A stretch of 64,000 nt of DNA, taken from NCBI RefSeq assembly GCF_013378075.1, contig NZ_CP051131.1, positions 124,001 through 188,000 on the forward strand. Direction: 5' to 3'. Source of the stretch: Parasphingopyxis algicola. GTDB lineage: Bacteria; Pseudomonadota; Alphaproteobacteria; Sphingomonadales; Sphingomonadaceae. A program made the position numbers and the translations under genes. The notes under the pieces were generated by a model, which was given only the letters and a program-made list of their open reading frames with translations, was not told the DNA's origin and ran no database searches. Of the stretch, positions 53,017 to 62,684 are shown piece by piece; position 1 is the stretch's first letter, and every line of letters starts with the position of its first letter.

Positions 53017-53487
53017 TCACCCTACCTTGAAAGGCAAGATCGCCTCGTAACTCTCCACCGACGCCGCACCCGCGACTGCACCACCCTGCCGCAGCAAAAA
53101 CGTATGCCGCACGATTTCGGCCTGCTGCTCCAGCCCGTAGCGTTTGAGCGGCCAGCCCGGCTTGAGGCTGTAATGGTAGCGGCAGAAGGGGTGACGGCGC
53201 AGCGGGAGGAAAATGCCCGACTGATATTGCCAGACATGGGTCATCTCGTGGACAAACAGCGCCTGCAGCTTGAGCGGCGCCGTGCCGAAATCGTCGCGCC
53301 AAAAAGGGCCTTTGGGGTGGAACCAGATTCCGCCGGTCGGCGCCATCACGGTGTTCGCCGGTTGAAACGGAAACCATTTGCGCCGGTGCAGCTTTACCGC
53401 GTCATAGTCGATCGCTTCGCCGAAGATGCTCGCGGCCAGTTTGCGTTCGGCGGCGGCGAGGGGGCGAGCGATAGCAGACTGGTCCAT
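53017..53487 (-). CDS. vgr-related protein with HExxH metallopeptidase motif
   Basis: A 156-residue protein. Motif HEMTH (in ALFVHEMTHVWQYQSG) is a zinc-metallopeptidase-like HExxH at about residue 81. Other parts: FGEAIDYDAVKLHRRKWFPFQP, GIWFHPKGPFWRDDFG, LEQQAEIVRHTFLL. Similar sphingomonad proteins are annotated vgr-related. Whether it is a protease or a toxin-associated protein is unknown. ATG 53487 fits better than 53523. On the same strand as the restriction pair, 153 bp upstream. Confidence 0.75.
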   Translation of the reverse strand: MDQSAIARPLAAAERKLAASIFGEAIDYDAVKLHRRKWFPFQPANTVMAPTGGIWFHPKGPFWRDDFGTAPLKLQALFVHEMTHVWQYQSGIFLPLRRHPFCRYHYSLKPGWPLKRYGLEQQAEIVRHTFLLRQGGAVAGAASVESYEAILPFKVG

Positions 53488-53517
53488 CGCCGGTCTTTCG
53501 ACCAATTCGGCGTCGGA

Positions 53518-53545
53518 GGGCAAGCCGCTTGTGCGCGGCTCGCCC
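53518..53545 (-). terminator. Hairpin after the tandem-domain secreted gene
   Basis: GGGCAAGCCG and CGGCTCGCCC pair over 10 positions with one mismatch around an 8-nt loop, just past the stop at 53557 on the minus strand. Confidence 0.45.
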
Positions 53546-53556
53546 CCGGCCCGCGA

Positions 53557-54468
53557 TCAGTTGCTGTAGAGTTCGGAGACGTCCAAAATCGCCGATTCCA
53601 GCTGTGCGCTGCCATAGGTGCCGACCCAGATATCATACTGGCCCGACCGCGGCGTATCGAAGCGGATCGACGGGTTGAGGCCGTCGCCGCCATCGTCATC
53701 GCAATACCATTCGCCGTCCGGTCCGTTGATGACGAGCGTCGTATCGGAACTGGATTGAACCGAGATGTTCAGCGGCAGGCGGCCGCTTTCATACTGCACC
53801 CGATAGTCGGGCGCCGGCGAGACATAGCCACGGCAGGAACCGCCGAGCACCGACGCGTCGATCGAGCCGCCCGATTGGAGGCGAATCCGGTGCGGATCAG
53901 GCGTGAAGCCGGATCGCAGCGTTGCCGTTCCGTAATTCGGATCGAGCGAGAAGTCCGGACGTCCGCCGGAATTGCTGCTGGTCGACCGGTTTGAGATGTC
54001 ATCATACAGTTCCGAAATGCCCAGCACGGCCGATTGGAGGCTGGCGCTCCCATAGGTGCCGACCCAGATCTCGTAGCGGCCCGACAAGGGCTGGTTGAAC
54101 CGGACCGAAGGATTAAGGCCGCTGGCGCCATCGTCGTCGCAATACCACCGCCCGTCGGGTGCGTTGACGACCAGGGTCGTGTCGGCCTCGGACGCCACCG
54201 AGAACATGAGCGGCAGGCTTCCGCTCGCATAGACGACCCTCACGTCGGGAGCGTTGGCGATATAGCCGCGGCAGTCGCTGGCGATCGACGAGGCGTCGAT
54301 GCTGCCGCCGGAAGAGAGTTCGACGAGCCGCGGGTCGTCGCTGAAGCCGGCGTTCAGTTCGACGGTGCCGTATGTCGGATCGAGATTGTAATTCTGCGCG
54401 GCGGCGGGAGCCGAAACGGCGATTGCAATGGTCGCGGCACAGACGGTCAGCGATCGGATGCTGTTCAT
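53557..54468 (-). CDS. Secreted protein with two tandem copies of one domain
   Basis: A 303-residue protein. Signal peptide MNSIRSLTVCAATIAIAVSAPAAAQ, then two copies of about 130 residues (about 26-155 and 171-303). Each has LDP-YGT, an SGGSIDAS stretch, CRGY, APD-RV-Y, SG-LPL, DTTLV-N-PDG-WYCDDDG, GLNPS-RF and ends YxIWVGTYGSA-L-SA-L--SELY. The CDDDG acidic motif could bind calcium. The pair CRGY/WYC suggests one disulfide per domain. The shape resembles pre-peptidase C-terminal-like beta domains. Function unknown. ATG 54468. Confidence 0.85.
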   Translation of the reverse strand: MNSIRSLTVCAATIAIAVSAPAAAQNYNLDPTYGTVELNAGFSDDPRLVELSSGGSIDASSIASDCRGYIANAPDVRVVYASGSLPLMFSVASEADTTLVVNAPDGRWYCDDDGASGLNPSVRFNQPLSGRYEIWVGTYGSASLQSAVLGISELYDDISNRSTSSNSGGRPDFSLDPNYGTATLRSGFTPDPHRIRLQSGGSIDASVLGGSCRGYVSPAPDYRVQYESGRLPLNISVQSSSDTTLVINGPDGEWYCDDDGGDGLNPSIRFDTPRSGQYDIWVGTYGSAQLESAILDVSELYSN

Positions 54469-54488
54469 GAAACTTCCCCCGGATAAAA

Positions 54489-54509
54489 CATAAGGATGCG
54501 ACCCTTATG
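54489..54509. promoter_or_regulatory. Inverted repeat upstream of the tandem-domain gene
   Basis: Perfect 7-bp arms CATAAGG / CCTTATG, 7-nt spacer, 20 bp before the start at 54468. Either an operator or the end hairpin of the copper chaperone gene. Confidence 0.4.
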
Positions 54510-54581
54510 GCATTGTCTTTTCTGAACCACCCGCCCGCAATCGTCCAGACATAATCGAAATCCGGTCGGTCCTGCGATCGG

Positions 54582-55064
54582 TCAGTGCGCGCCGTGATCC
54601 GTCTCGCCGCCGCCTTCGAACGGTGGCGAGTCGCCCGCCGCGATTGTCACCGCATCGACGCTGACGTCCCGGCCGCTGTCGAAACGGAAGTTGAGCGTAA
54701 GCGGGGTTCCCGGTGTAATCTCCGGATCGACACCGAACAGCATCCCGTGCCGGCCGCCCGGTTCGAAGACGATCGCTTCGCCCGGTGGTACGTCGGCCGA
54801 CATGATCGGACGCATCCGCATGGCGCCGTCTTCCATGATGGTTTCGTGCAGTTCGACCGTCGCGACCCTTTCGCTGTCGATGGCGAGCAATGTGTCACCA
54901 CCTTCCCCGCCATTGAGGACGAAATAGGCGGCGGCGGGCCGTCCGTCGACAGCCGGCAGCCTGACCCAGGCGTTTTCGACCATTTCGACGGGGCCGGCTT
55001 CTTCGGCGGGGCTGCAGGCGACAAGAGCCGTGGTCGCGAGGACGGCAATAAACGGAAAGCGCAT
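54582..55064 (-). CDS. PCu(A)C-type copper chaperone lipoprotein
   Basis: A 160-residue protein. Signal ends in lipobox LVAC (Cys17), followed by NAWVRLPAVDGRPAAAYFVLNGG and the copper site: ELHETIMEDGAMRMRPI and later GGRHGMLFG supply the His and Met ligands in PCu(A)C pattern. It carries Cu(I) to cytochrome oxidase in the periplasm. The C-terminal GETDHGAH is His-bearing. ATG 55064 (or 55076). The open frame upstream is not coding. Its neighbour is dnaK, divergent. Confidence 0.87.
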   Translation of the reverse strand: MRFPFIAVLATTALVACSPAEEAGPVEMVENAWVRLPAVDGRPAAAYFVLNGGEGGDTLLAIDSERVATVELHETIMEDGAMRMRPIMSADVPPGEAIVFEPGGRHGMLFGVDPEITPGTPLTLNFRFDSGRDVSVDAVTIAAGDSPPFEGGGETDHGAH

Positions 55065-55230
55065 CGAATTTCCCATATCTGAACAGATGGTTTCCTTTAG
55101 GTCGGCCAGACGGTTGCAGCAAGCGAAAGCCCACCTATATCGCCTCTGTAATGCCGCGCCGGCGGTTCTTGCTTCATAGTGAGGGGAGCCACCGGCTCCG
55201 CCGAATATTGGGGAAACATTGAGGGAAAAA

Positions 55231-57150
<1,920 letters not shown>

Positions 57151-57157
57151 GATGATC

Positions 57158-57184
57158 GGGGGAGGAGCCCTGGGCTTCTCCCCC
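57158..57184 (+). terminator. Strong hairpin between dnaK and dnaJ
   Basis: GGGGGAG-GAGCCC pairs with GGGCTT-CTCCCCC over 12-13 bp (one G-U) with almost no loop, 7 bp after the dnaK stop and 23 bp before dnaJ. No U-run, so it probably stops a share of transcripts or protects the dnaK message end. Confidence 0.65.
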
Positions 57185-57207
57185 CGCTTCGTCGCGCTGG
57201 GGCAGCC

Positions 57208-58335
57208 ATGACGGAAGTCGATTATTACGAACTGTTGCAGGTGGACCGGGGCGTCGACGGCGCCACGCTGAAATCCGCCTATCGCAAGCTCGCGATGGAA
57301 TATCATCCGGATCGCAATCCGGGCGATTCCGAGTGCGAGGCGAAATTCAAATCCATCAATGAAGCCTATGAGTGTCTGAAGGACCCGCAAAAACGCGCGG
57401 CCTATGACCGGTTCGGCCATGCCGCCTTTCAGAACGGCGCGGGCGGGGGCGGCCACCAGCAGGATGGCTTCAGCGCCTTCTCCGATATCTTTGAAAATAT
57501 CTTCGGCGAAGATTTCATGGGCGCGGGCCGGGGCCGGGGTCGTGGCCGCGACGTCCGGCGCGGCGCCGATCTGCGCTATGATTATGAGATCACGCTGGAA
57601 GAGGCGTTCAACGGCAAGGAAGCCGAGCTCACCCTCGATGTCACGGCATCGTGCGAGACTTGCGAGGGATCGGGCGCCAAGCCGGGAACGTCGGCCCAGA
57701 CCTGCGCAACCTGTCAGGGCCATGGCAAGGTACGCGCGCAACAGGGGCTGTTCCTTGTCGAACGGACCTGTCCGTCCTGTCACGGCCTCGGTCAGGTGAT
57801 CGCCGATCCCTGCGAGAACTGCCGCGGCGAAGGGCGGGTCGATACGACCAAGACGATCGACGTCAAAATCCCGCCGGGCGTCGACGATGGAACGCGCATT
57901 CGGGTCTCCGGCGAAGGCGAAGCGGGCGCCCGCGGAGGCCCCGCCGGCGATCTCTATATCTTCATCCATCTCGCGCGCCACGAGCTGTTCCAGCGCGAAG
58001 GGACGACCTTGTTCGCCCGCTGCCCGATCTCCTTCACGACCGCGGCTTTGGGCGGCTCGATCGAAGTCCCCGGACTCGACGGCGAAATCCATACATTTCT
58101 GATTCCGGCCGGGATGCAGACCGGGAAGCAGCTGCGAAAACGCGGTGCAGGCATGCCGGTGCTGCAGGGCCGGGGTTATGGCGATCTTGTCGCGCAGTTC
58201 GACGTCGAAACGCCGACGCGGCTTTCGGCGCGCCAGAAGGAGCTGCTGCAGGAATTCCGCGAAACCGAAACCGGCGAGGAAAGCCCGGAAAGCGCCAGCT
58301 TTTTCGGCAAGTTGAAAACGATGTTCAGCGAATAA
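57208..58335 (+). CDS. dnaJ: Chaperone protein DnaJ (Hsp40)
   Basis: A 375-residue type I DnaJ: J domain with HPD (YHPDRNPGD), Gly/Phe linker, four CxxCxGxG zinc repeats in [32 protein letters not shown] and [10 protein letters not shown], then the peptide-binding domain. Stimulates DnaK ATPase. Start ATG 57208. Confidence 0.97.
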   Translation: MTEVDYYELLQVDRGVDGATLKSAYRKLAMEYHPDRNPGDSECEAKFKSINEAYECLKDPQKRAAYDRFGHAAFQNGAGGGGHQQDGFSAFSDIFENIFGEDFMGAGRGRGRGRDVRRGADLRYDYEITLEEAFNGKEAELTLDVTASCETCEGSGAKPGTSAQTCATCQGHGKVRAQQGLFLVERTCPSCHGLGQVIADPCENCRGEGRVDTTKTIDVKIPPGVDDGTRIRVSGEGEAGARGGPAGDLYIFIHLARHELFQREGTTLFARCPISFTTAALGGSIEVPGLDGEIHTFLIPAGMQTGKQLRKRGAGMPVLQGRGYGDLVAQFDVETPTRLSARQKELLQEFRETETGEESPESASFFGKLKTMFSE

Positions 58336-58342
58336 GGACAGT

Positions 58343-59635
58343 ATGGCGGGGGCAGGCACCAGCGATGCGCAGGCCCGCCGCGATGCCGCGATCGCAGCCT
58401 ATCGGCGGGGCGATGAAGATGCGCTGGCGCTGATTGGCGAGGCGCTCCGGGAGATGCCGAACGACGGCGGACTGCTGATCAGCGAAGCGGCGTTGAAGGT
58501 CGGTCGCGGCGATCCGAACGCGCTGGCGCGTATCGAATCGATCATCCGTCGCGCGCCGGACTGGGTCGATGGACAGATCGCGTTGGCCGAATTCCGATGG
58601 GAATCCGGCGAAATCCAATGCTACCTGAAAGAGATCGAAGCGGCGCTGTCACGATTGCCGCGACACGCCGGACTGTGGAAGGCTTATATCCGACTGCTGG
58701 CCGGAACCGGGCGGCCGAGCGATGCCGCCGACGCCGCGCATAACGCCCGCCAACAAGGTTTCGACCTGCCGATGCTGCGCCTTATCGAGGCCGTGCATAG
58801 CGGCTCGGCCGGCGATCATGCGCGGGCCGAAGCGCTTCTTGCCGGGCTGCCGCGCGATCTGCCCGATCTTCCGCTGCAGCTGGCGCGGCACCATTTGCGC
58901 GGCGGACGCCATGATGCGGCGGTAATCGAACTGGACGAAGCCCGGCGGCGGTATCCCGAGGATATATCGGCCTGGGCGCTCACCGAGATTACGTGGCGGC
59001 TGACCGGCGATAGCCGGCACGATTGGCTCGCCGGAAACGAGGATCTGGCCGGACCCATGGACCTCGCGCTTTCGTCGATCGATTTGGACGCGTTGACGCA
59101 ATGTCTGCGGGCGCTTCACGGGACGAGCGCGCGGCCGGTCGGCCAAAGCGTGCGACGCGGCACCCAAACGCGCGGCGACATATTCATCCGCGCCGAAGAA
59201 CCGATTGCCGCGCTGCGCGTGCAACTGGACGCTGCAGTGCAAGCATTCTGGCATGCGTTGCCGGCCGAAGACATGTCCCATCCGCTTTTGCGGCACCGGC
59301 AGACGGAGCCGATCCTCGCCATCGGATGGTCGATACGCATTACCGGCGGCGGCTTTCATGTCAGCCATGTCCATCCCGGCGGTGTCCTGAGCTCGGCCTT
59401 TTACGTTGCGGTGCCGGGCACGCTGGACGCAAAGAAGGAAGAGGGCTGGATCGAACTCGGCCGGCCGCCGGACGATTTGTCGCTCGATCTGGGGCCGCTC
59501 CGTTCATTCGAACCGAAGCCGGGGCGGCTTGTGCTGTTTCCGAGCTATCTCTACCACGGGACGCGGCCTTTTCCAGAGGGCGAAAGGCTGTCGGTCGCAT
59601 TCGATGTCGCTCATGCCGGAAAGGTGTTTTCCTAA
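58343..59635 (+). CDS. TPR-repeat protein with C-terminal 2-oxoglutarate/Fe(II) oxygenase-like domain
   Basis: A 430-residue protein. Residues about 1-235 are helical TPR-like repeats (ALALIGEALREMPND, EALLAGLPRDLPDLPLQLARHH). Residues about 265-430 are a 2OG-Fe(II)-like domain: GWSIRITGGGFHVSHVHPGGVLSSAFYVAVP and PGRLVLFPSYLYHGTRPFPEGERLSVAFDVAH with the two His of the iron site. The substrate would be a protein bound by the TPR part (inference). AAGGAC SD, 8 bp after dnaJ, so probably in the same operon. Its TAA overlaps the next ATG. Confidence 0.8.
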   Translation: MAGAGTSDAQARRDAAIAAYRRGDEDALALIGEALREMPNDGGLLISEAALKVGRGDPNALARIESIIRRAPDWVDGQIALAEFRWESGEIQCYLKEIEAALSRLPRHAGLWKAYIRLLAGTGRPSDAADAAHNARQQGFDLPMLRLIEAVHSGSAGDHARAEALLAGLPRDLPDLPLQLARHHLRGGRHDAAVIELDEARRRYPEDISAWALTEITWRLTGDSRHDWLAGNEDLAGPMDLALSSIDLDALTQCLRALHGTSARPVGQSVRRGTQTRGDIFIRAEEPIAALRVQLDAAVQAFWHALPAEDMSHPLLRHRQTEPILAIGWSIRITGGGFHVSHVHPGGVLSSAFYVAVPGTLDAKKEEGWIELGRPPDDLSLDLGPLRSFEPKPGRLVLFPSYLYHGTRPFPEGERLSVAFDVAHAGKVFS

Positions 59636-60579
59636 TGCAGTTCAACCGTATCGCGCTCGCCGCGCTGACGATGATGATCGCCGGACCGGCATGCGCCCAG
59701 GATGGCGAAATGGCCGATGTCGAGATTCGCACCGAGCAGCTCGCGCCGGGCGTCGCCGTGCTGTTCGGGCGGGGCGGCAATATCGGAGTCAGTTACGGTG
59801 AGGATGGAACGGTGCTGATCGACGATCAGTTCGCACCGCTCACCGGCCGGATCCAGTCTGCGATCGCCGGTCTCGGCGCGGATCCGGTCCGTTTCCTGAT
59901 CAATACCCATTGGCACGGCGATCATACCGGCGGAAACGAGAATTTCGGCGAGGCCGGCGCGGTCATCATGGCGCATGAGAATGTGCGCGTCCGGATGGCG
60001 GCAAACGGACGGGACGGCCGCGTTGTTCCGCAGGCAGCACTGCCCGTCGTGACCTATCATGACGGCGTCAAGCTGCATCTCAACGGCGATACGGTCCACG
60101 CCATCCACCTGCATAACGGGCATACCGATGGCGATTCGGTGATCTGGTGGGAGAATGCGAATGTCGCCCATATGGGCGATCTGTACTTCAACCGGATCTC
60201 GCTGCCCTATATCGATCGCGATTCCGGCGGTAGTGCCCAAGGAATGGCGGCGGCGATCGACCGGGTTCTGGCGATAACCGATGACGAAACCCGGATTATT
60301 CCCGGGCACGGCCCGATGGCGACGCGCGCCGATCTCATCGGCTATCGCAACATGCTGCTGACGATCAACGAACAGGTGCAGGCGGCGATCGACGCCGGCA
60401 ATTCGCTGGAGGAGATCCAGGCGATGAACATCGCGGCACCGTACGAGGTCGAAGGCGGCTTCATTTCGGCGGAGCAGTATATCGGCTTCGTCCATGACAG
60501 CCTGACCGACCCGAATGCGATGGCGCACGATCACGCGGATCATGGTCCCGATCACGACGATGGCGACGACCACCATTGA
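59635..60579 (+). CDS. Secreted MBL-fold metallohydrolase with a His/Asp-rich C-terminus
   Basis: A 314-residue protein: signal peptide MQFNRIALAALTMMIAGPACAQ, metal motif HWHGDH (92-97), HNGHTDGDSVIWW, HMGDLYF and IPGHGPMATR. Most like quinoprotein-relay or lactonase-type MBL proteins, not the beta-lactamases; no specific activity can be given. The last 17 residues are HDHADHGPDHDDGDDHH, a likely metal store. ATG 59635 overlaps the previous TAA by one base (TAATG). Confidence 0.85.
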   Translation: MQFNRIALAALTMMIAGPACAQDGEMADVEIRTEQLAPGVAVLFGRGGNIGVSYGEDGTVLIDDQFAPLTGRIQSAIAGLGADPVRFLINTHWHGDHTGGNENFGEAGAVIMAHENVRVRMAANGRDGRVVPQAALPVVTYHDGVKLHLNGDTVHAIHLHNGHTDGDSVIWWENANVAHMGDLYFNRISLPYIDRDSGGSAQGMAAAIDRVLAITDDETRIIPGHGPMATRADLIGYRNMLLTINEQVQAAIDAGNSLEEIQAMNIAAPYEVEGGFISAEQYIGFVHDSLTDPNAMAHDHADHGPDHDDGDDHH

Positions 60580-60598
60580 TTCCGCGCGGATAAGAAAA

Positions 60599-60624
60599 GG
60601 GCCGCCGGAGCGATCCCGCGGCCC
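60599..60624. terminator. Bidirectional hairpin between MBL gene and small peptide gene
   Basis: 7-bp stem GGGCCGC / GCGGCCC, 12-nt loop. On the minus strand it is followed by CTTTTCTT, a fair terminator for the small peptide gene; on the plus side it ends the MBL gene. Confidence 0.65.
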
Positions 60625-60647
60625 TCGCTTGTGACAGGACTGTCGAC

Positions 60648-60731
60648 CTAATCGCCGAAGATCATCGCGACGAACAGCATTTGCGCAATCAGTGCGGCGG
60701 CTGTGCCGACAGAGCGGGACAAGAGCGTCAT
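60648..60731 (-). CDS. 27-residue single-span membrane peptide
   Basis: Too short for usual gene finding. MTLLSRSVGTAAALIAQMLFVAMIFGD: a positively charged start and one hydrophobic helix. Support: GGAAGGA SD seven bases before ATG 60731, a perfect inverted repeat 22 bp before the ATG, and a terminator hairpin 24 bp after the stop. Expressed short membrane peptides often act on larger membrane partners. Function unknown; could also be an untranslated small RNA. Confidence 0.55.
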   Translation of the reverse strand: MTLLSRSVGTAAALIAQMLFVAMIFGD

Positions 60732-60895
60732 GGTCAATTCCTTCCCTGTTTGGCGAAACGATGCCTCGTTTCGAACACGAAATGGGAAGTGCTTGCGCGG
60801 CCGCCATCGCTTAAGGCAAAGCCACGGTTGCAGTTTTTGCAATTCTGTTCGGTCCGGCTAGTAACATGTGCAAACGTGCCGCTACACCTTCTTTG
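60732..60895. other. Upstream region of the 27-residue peptide gene
   Basis: Besides the 20-bp inverted repeat at 60754-60773 it contains TTGCA-GTTTT-TGCAA at 60828-60842. No other ORF is supported. Confidence 0.5.
60754..60773. promoter_or_regulatory. Perfect inverted repeat in the 5' region of the peptide gene
   Basis: CGAAACGA-TGCC-TCGTTTCG, 8-bp arms and a four-base centre. As RNA it would form a hairpin ahead of the SD; as DNA it is an operator-like palindrome. Confidence 0.5.
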
Positions 60896-61240
60896 TCAGG
60901 TCAGGTTTGAGCGGGCTTGGGCTGTGAGCTCCTGTTTGAACTGATCGAGCTTCGCCTGTTTTTCTTTCAAGCGCTTGGCCTTCTCGTCGAGATGCCTTTT
61001 CTTCTCCTCGAGCCGTACACGCCGCTGCTCGAGTTTGAGGCGCTTTTCCTCCAGATGATGGCTTTTCCGATCAAGCTGCTGGGCCCTTTTTTCCTGCCGC
61101 CTGTGCTGCGTATCAAGCTGGTCCCTGCGCGTTTCCAATTGCTGATGCATGTTTTCGAGCCGCTTGCGAATGCGCTCTTCGACGACTTCGGAGCCTTCGA
61201 GCATCCGTCTTCTCGACACCCATTTGCTGAAGATGTTCAC
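60896..61240 (-). CDS. Charged coiled-coil protein coupled to purB
   Basis: A 114-residue protein. After MNIFSKWVSRRRMLEG it is one long coiled coil to residue about 105, rich in E, K, R, Q with heptad-like spacing of leucines (LEEKRLKLEQRRVRLEEKK). No family recognised. Starts with GTG 61240, overlapping the purB stop (GTGA), with AGGTG SD inside purB. GGTGAAC occurs twice in tandem at the junction, which gives two possible start sites. Function unknown. Confidence 0.7.
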   Translation of the reverse strand: MNIFSKWVSRRRMLEGSEVVEERIRKRLENMHQQLETRRDQLDTQHRRQEKRAQQLDRKSHHLEEKRLKLEQRRVRLEEKKRHLDEKAKRLKEKQAKLDQFKQELTAQARSNLT

Positions 61241-62571
61241 CGTTCACCTCGAATCACCACCTCATCGAAAACCCGCCCGAAAATCGTCTCAATATGTTTT
61301 AGATGATAGCCGAGATCGAATTTTTCCTCTATCTCCGAATTGCTGAGCGCCGCCGTCACGTCTTCATCCGCCTTGAGCAGTTCCATCAGCGACAGCGCGC
61401 CATCGGATTCCCAGACTTTCATCGCATTGCGCTGGACGAGGCGATAGGCGTCTTCGCGGCTGACGCCGGCCTGTGTCAGGGCGAGCAGAACGCGTTGCGA
61501 GTGGACGAGCCCGCCCATCTTGTCCAAATTTTTCTGCATCCGCTCGGGATATACGAGCAATTTGTCGACGACGCCGGTCAGCCGCGCGAGCGCGAAATCG
61601 AGGGTGATCGTCGCATCGGGGCCGATATAGCGCTCAACGGAAGAATGGCTGATATCCCGTTCGTGCCAGAGCGCGACATTCTCCATCGCGGGCAGGGCAT
61701 AGCCGCGGACCATGCGGGCGAGGCCGGTGAGGTTTTCGGTGAGGATCGGGTTGCGCTTGTGCGGCATCGCCGAGGAACCCTTCTGGCCCGGAGAGAAATA
61801 TTCTTCGGCCTCGAGCACTTCGGTGCGCTGGAGATGGCGGATTTCGACGGCCAGCCGTTCGACCGACGAGGCGATCACGCCCAGGGTCGCGAAGAACATC
61901 GCATGGCGATCGCGCGGGATGACCTGGGTCGAGATGGGTTCGACGGAAAGTCCCATTTTTTCAGCGACATGGGCTTCGACTTCAGGGTCGATGTTGGCGA
62001 AGGTGCCGACCGCGCCGGAGATCGCGCAGGTGGCGATTTCGGCGCGGGCCGCGGAAAGCCGGGCCTTGCAGCGATCGAACTCGGCATAGGCCTGGGCGAG
62101 CTTCAGCCCGAAGGTCACCGGTTCCGCGTGGATCCCGTGGCTGCGCCCGATCGTCGGCGTCAACTTGTGTTCCATCGCGCGACTTTTGAGCGCCTCGAGC
62201 AACGCATCGAGATCGGCCAGGAGAATATCCGAGGCGCGCGCCAGCTGCACCGCGAGGCAGGTGTCGAGCACGTCCGAGCTCGTCATTCCCTGATGCATGA
62301 AGCGGGCTTCCTCGCCGACATTGTCCGCGACCCAGGTGAGGAAGGCGATCACGTCATGCTTGGTCACCGCCTCGATCGCGTCGATCGCCGCGACGTCGAT
62401 TTCGGGCTCGGTCCCCCACCAGTCCCACAGCGCTTTCGCTGCCGATTCCGGAACGACGCCGCGCTTCGCCAGCGCCTCGGTCGCATGCGCCTCGATCTCG
62501 AACCAGATCCGGAACTTCGATTCCGGTTCCCAGATGGCGGTCATTTCGGGCCGGGCATAGCGCGGGATCAT
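61237..62571 (-). CDS. purB: Adenylosuccinate lyase
   Basis: A 444-residue PurB. HQGMTSSDVLDTCLAVQL, GRSHGIHAEPVTFGLKLA, AISGAVGTFANIDP and the fumarase-superfamily signature SSAMPHKRNPIL. It removes fumarate from SAICAR and adenylosuccinate. ATG 62571. The coiled-coil gene follows with overlap. Confidence 0.96.
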   Translation of the reverse strand: MIPRYARPEMTAIWEPESKFRIWFEIEAHATEALAKRGVVPESAAKALWDWWGTEPEIDVAAIDAIEAVTKHDVIAFLTWVADNVGEEARFMHQGMTSSDVLDTCLAVQLARASDILLADLDALLEALKSRAMEHKLTPTIGRSHGIHAEPVTFGLKLAQAYAEFDRCKARLSAARAEIATCAISGAVGTFANIDPEVEAHVAEKMGLSVEPISTQVIPRDRHAMFFATLGVIASSVERLAVEIRHLQRTEVLEAEEYFSPGQKGSSAMPHKRNPILTENLTGLARMVRGYALPAMENVALWHERDISHSSVERYIGPDATITLDFALARLTGVVDKLLVYPERMQKNLDKMGGLVHSQRVLLALTQAGVSREDAYRLVQRNAMKVWESDGALSLMELLKADEDVTAALSNSEIEEKFDLGYHLKHIETIFGRVFDEVVIRGER

Positions 62572-62647
62572 CGGCGGTTGGTCCTTGAGTCGATGGGCAG
62601 CAGGAATGAAGCGCGGCGCTTAGCAGGAGCGCGCGCGCGGGACAAAT

Positions 62648-62666
62648 CCGCCGCGCGTATCGGCGG
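62648..62666 (-). terminator. Small hairpin after the DUF692 gene
   Basis: CCGCCG / CGGCGG, 6-bp stem, 7-nt loop, with a short T-containing run on the minus side. Confidence 0.4.
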
Positions 62667-62684
62667 CACATTCATGGGGAGAAT

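Noticed and set aside
52720-53994. 424-residue plus-strand ORF over the methyltransferase start and HExxH gene
   Set aside because: Runs antisense to three better supported minus-strand genes and has shadow composition.
59635-60579. Metallo-beta-lactamase (antibiotic resistance)
   Set aside because: The HxHxDH motif is shared by all MBL-fold hydrolases and the rest of the sequence fits other hydrolase groups.
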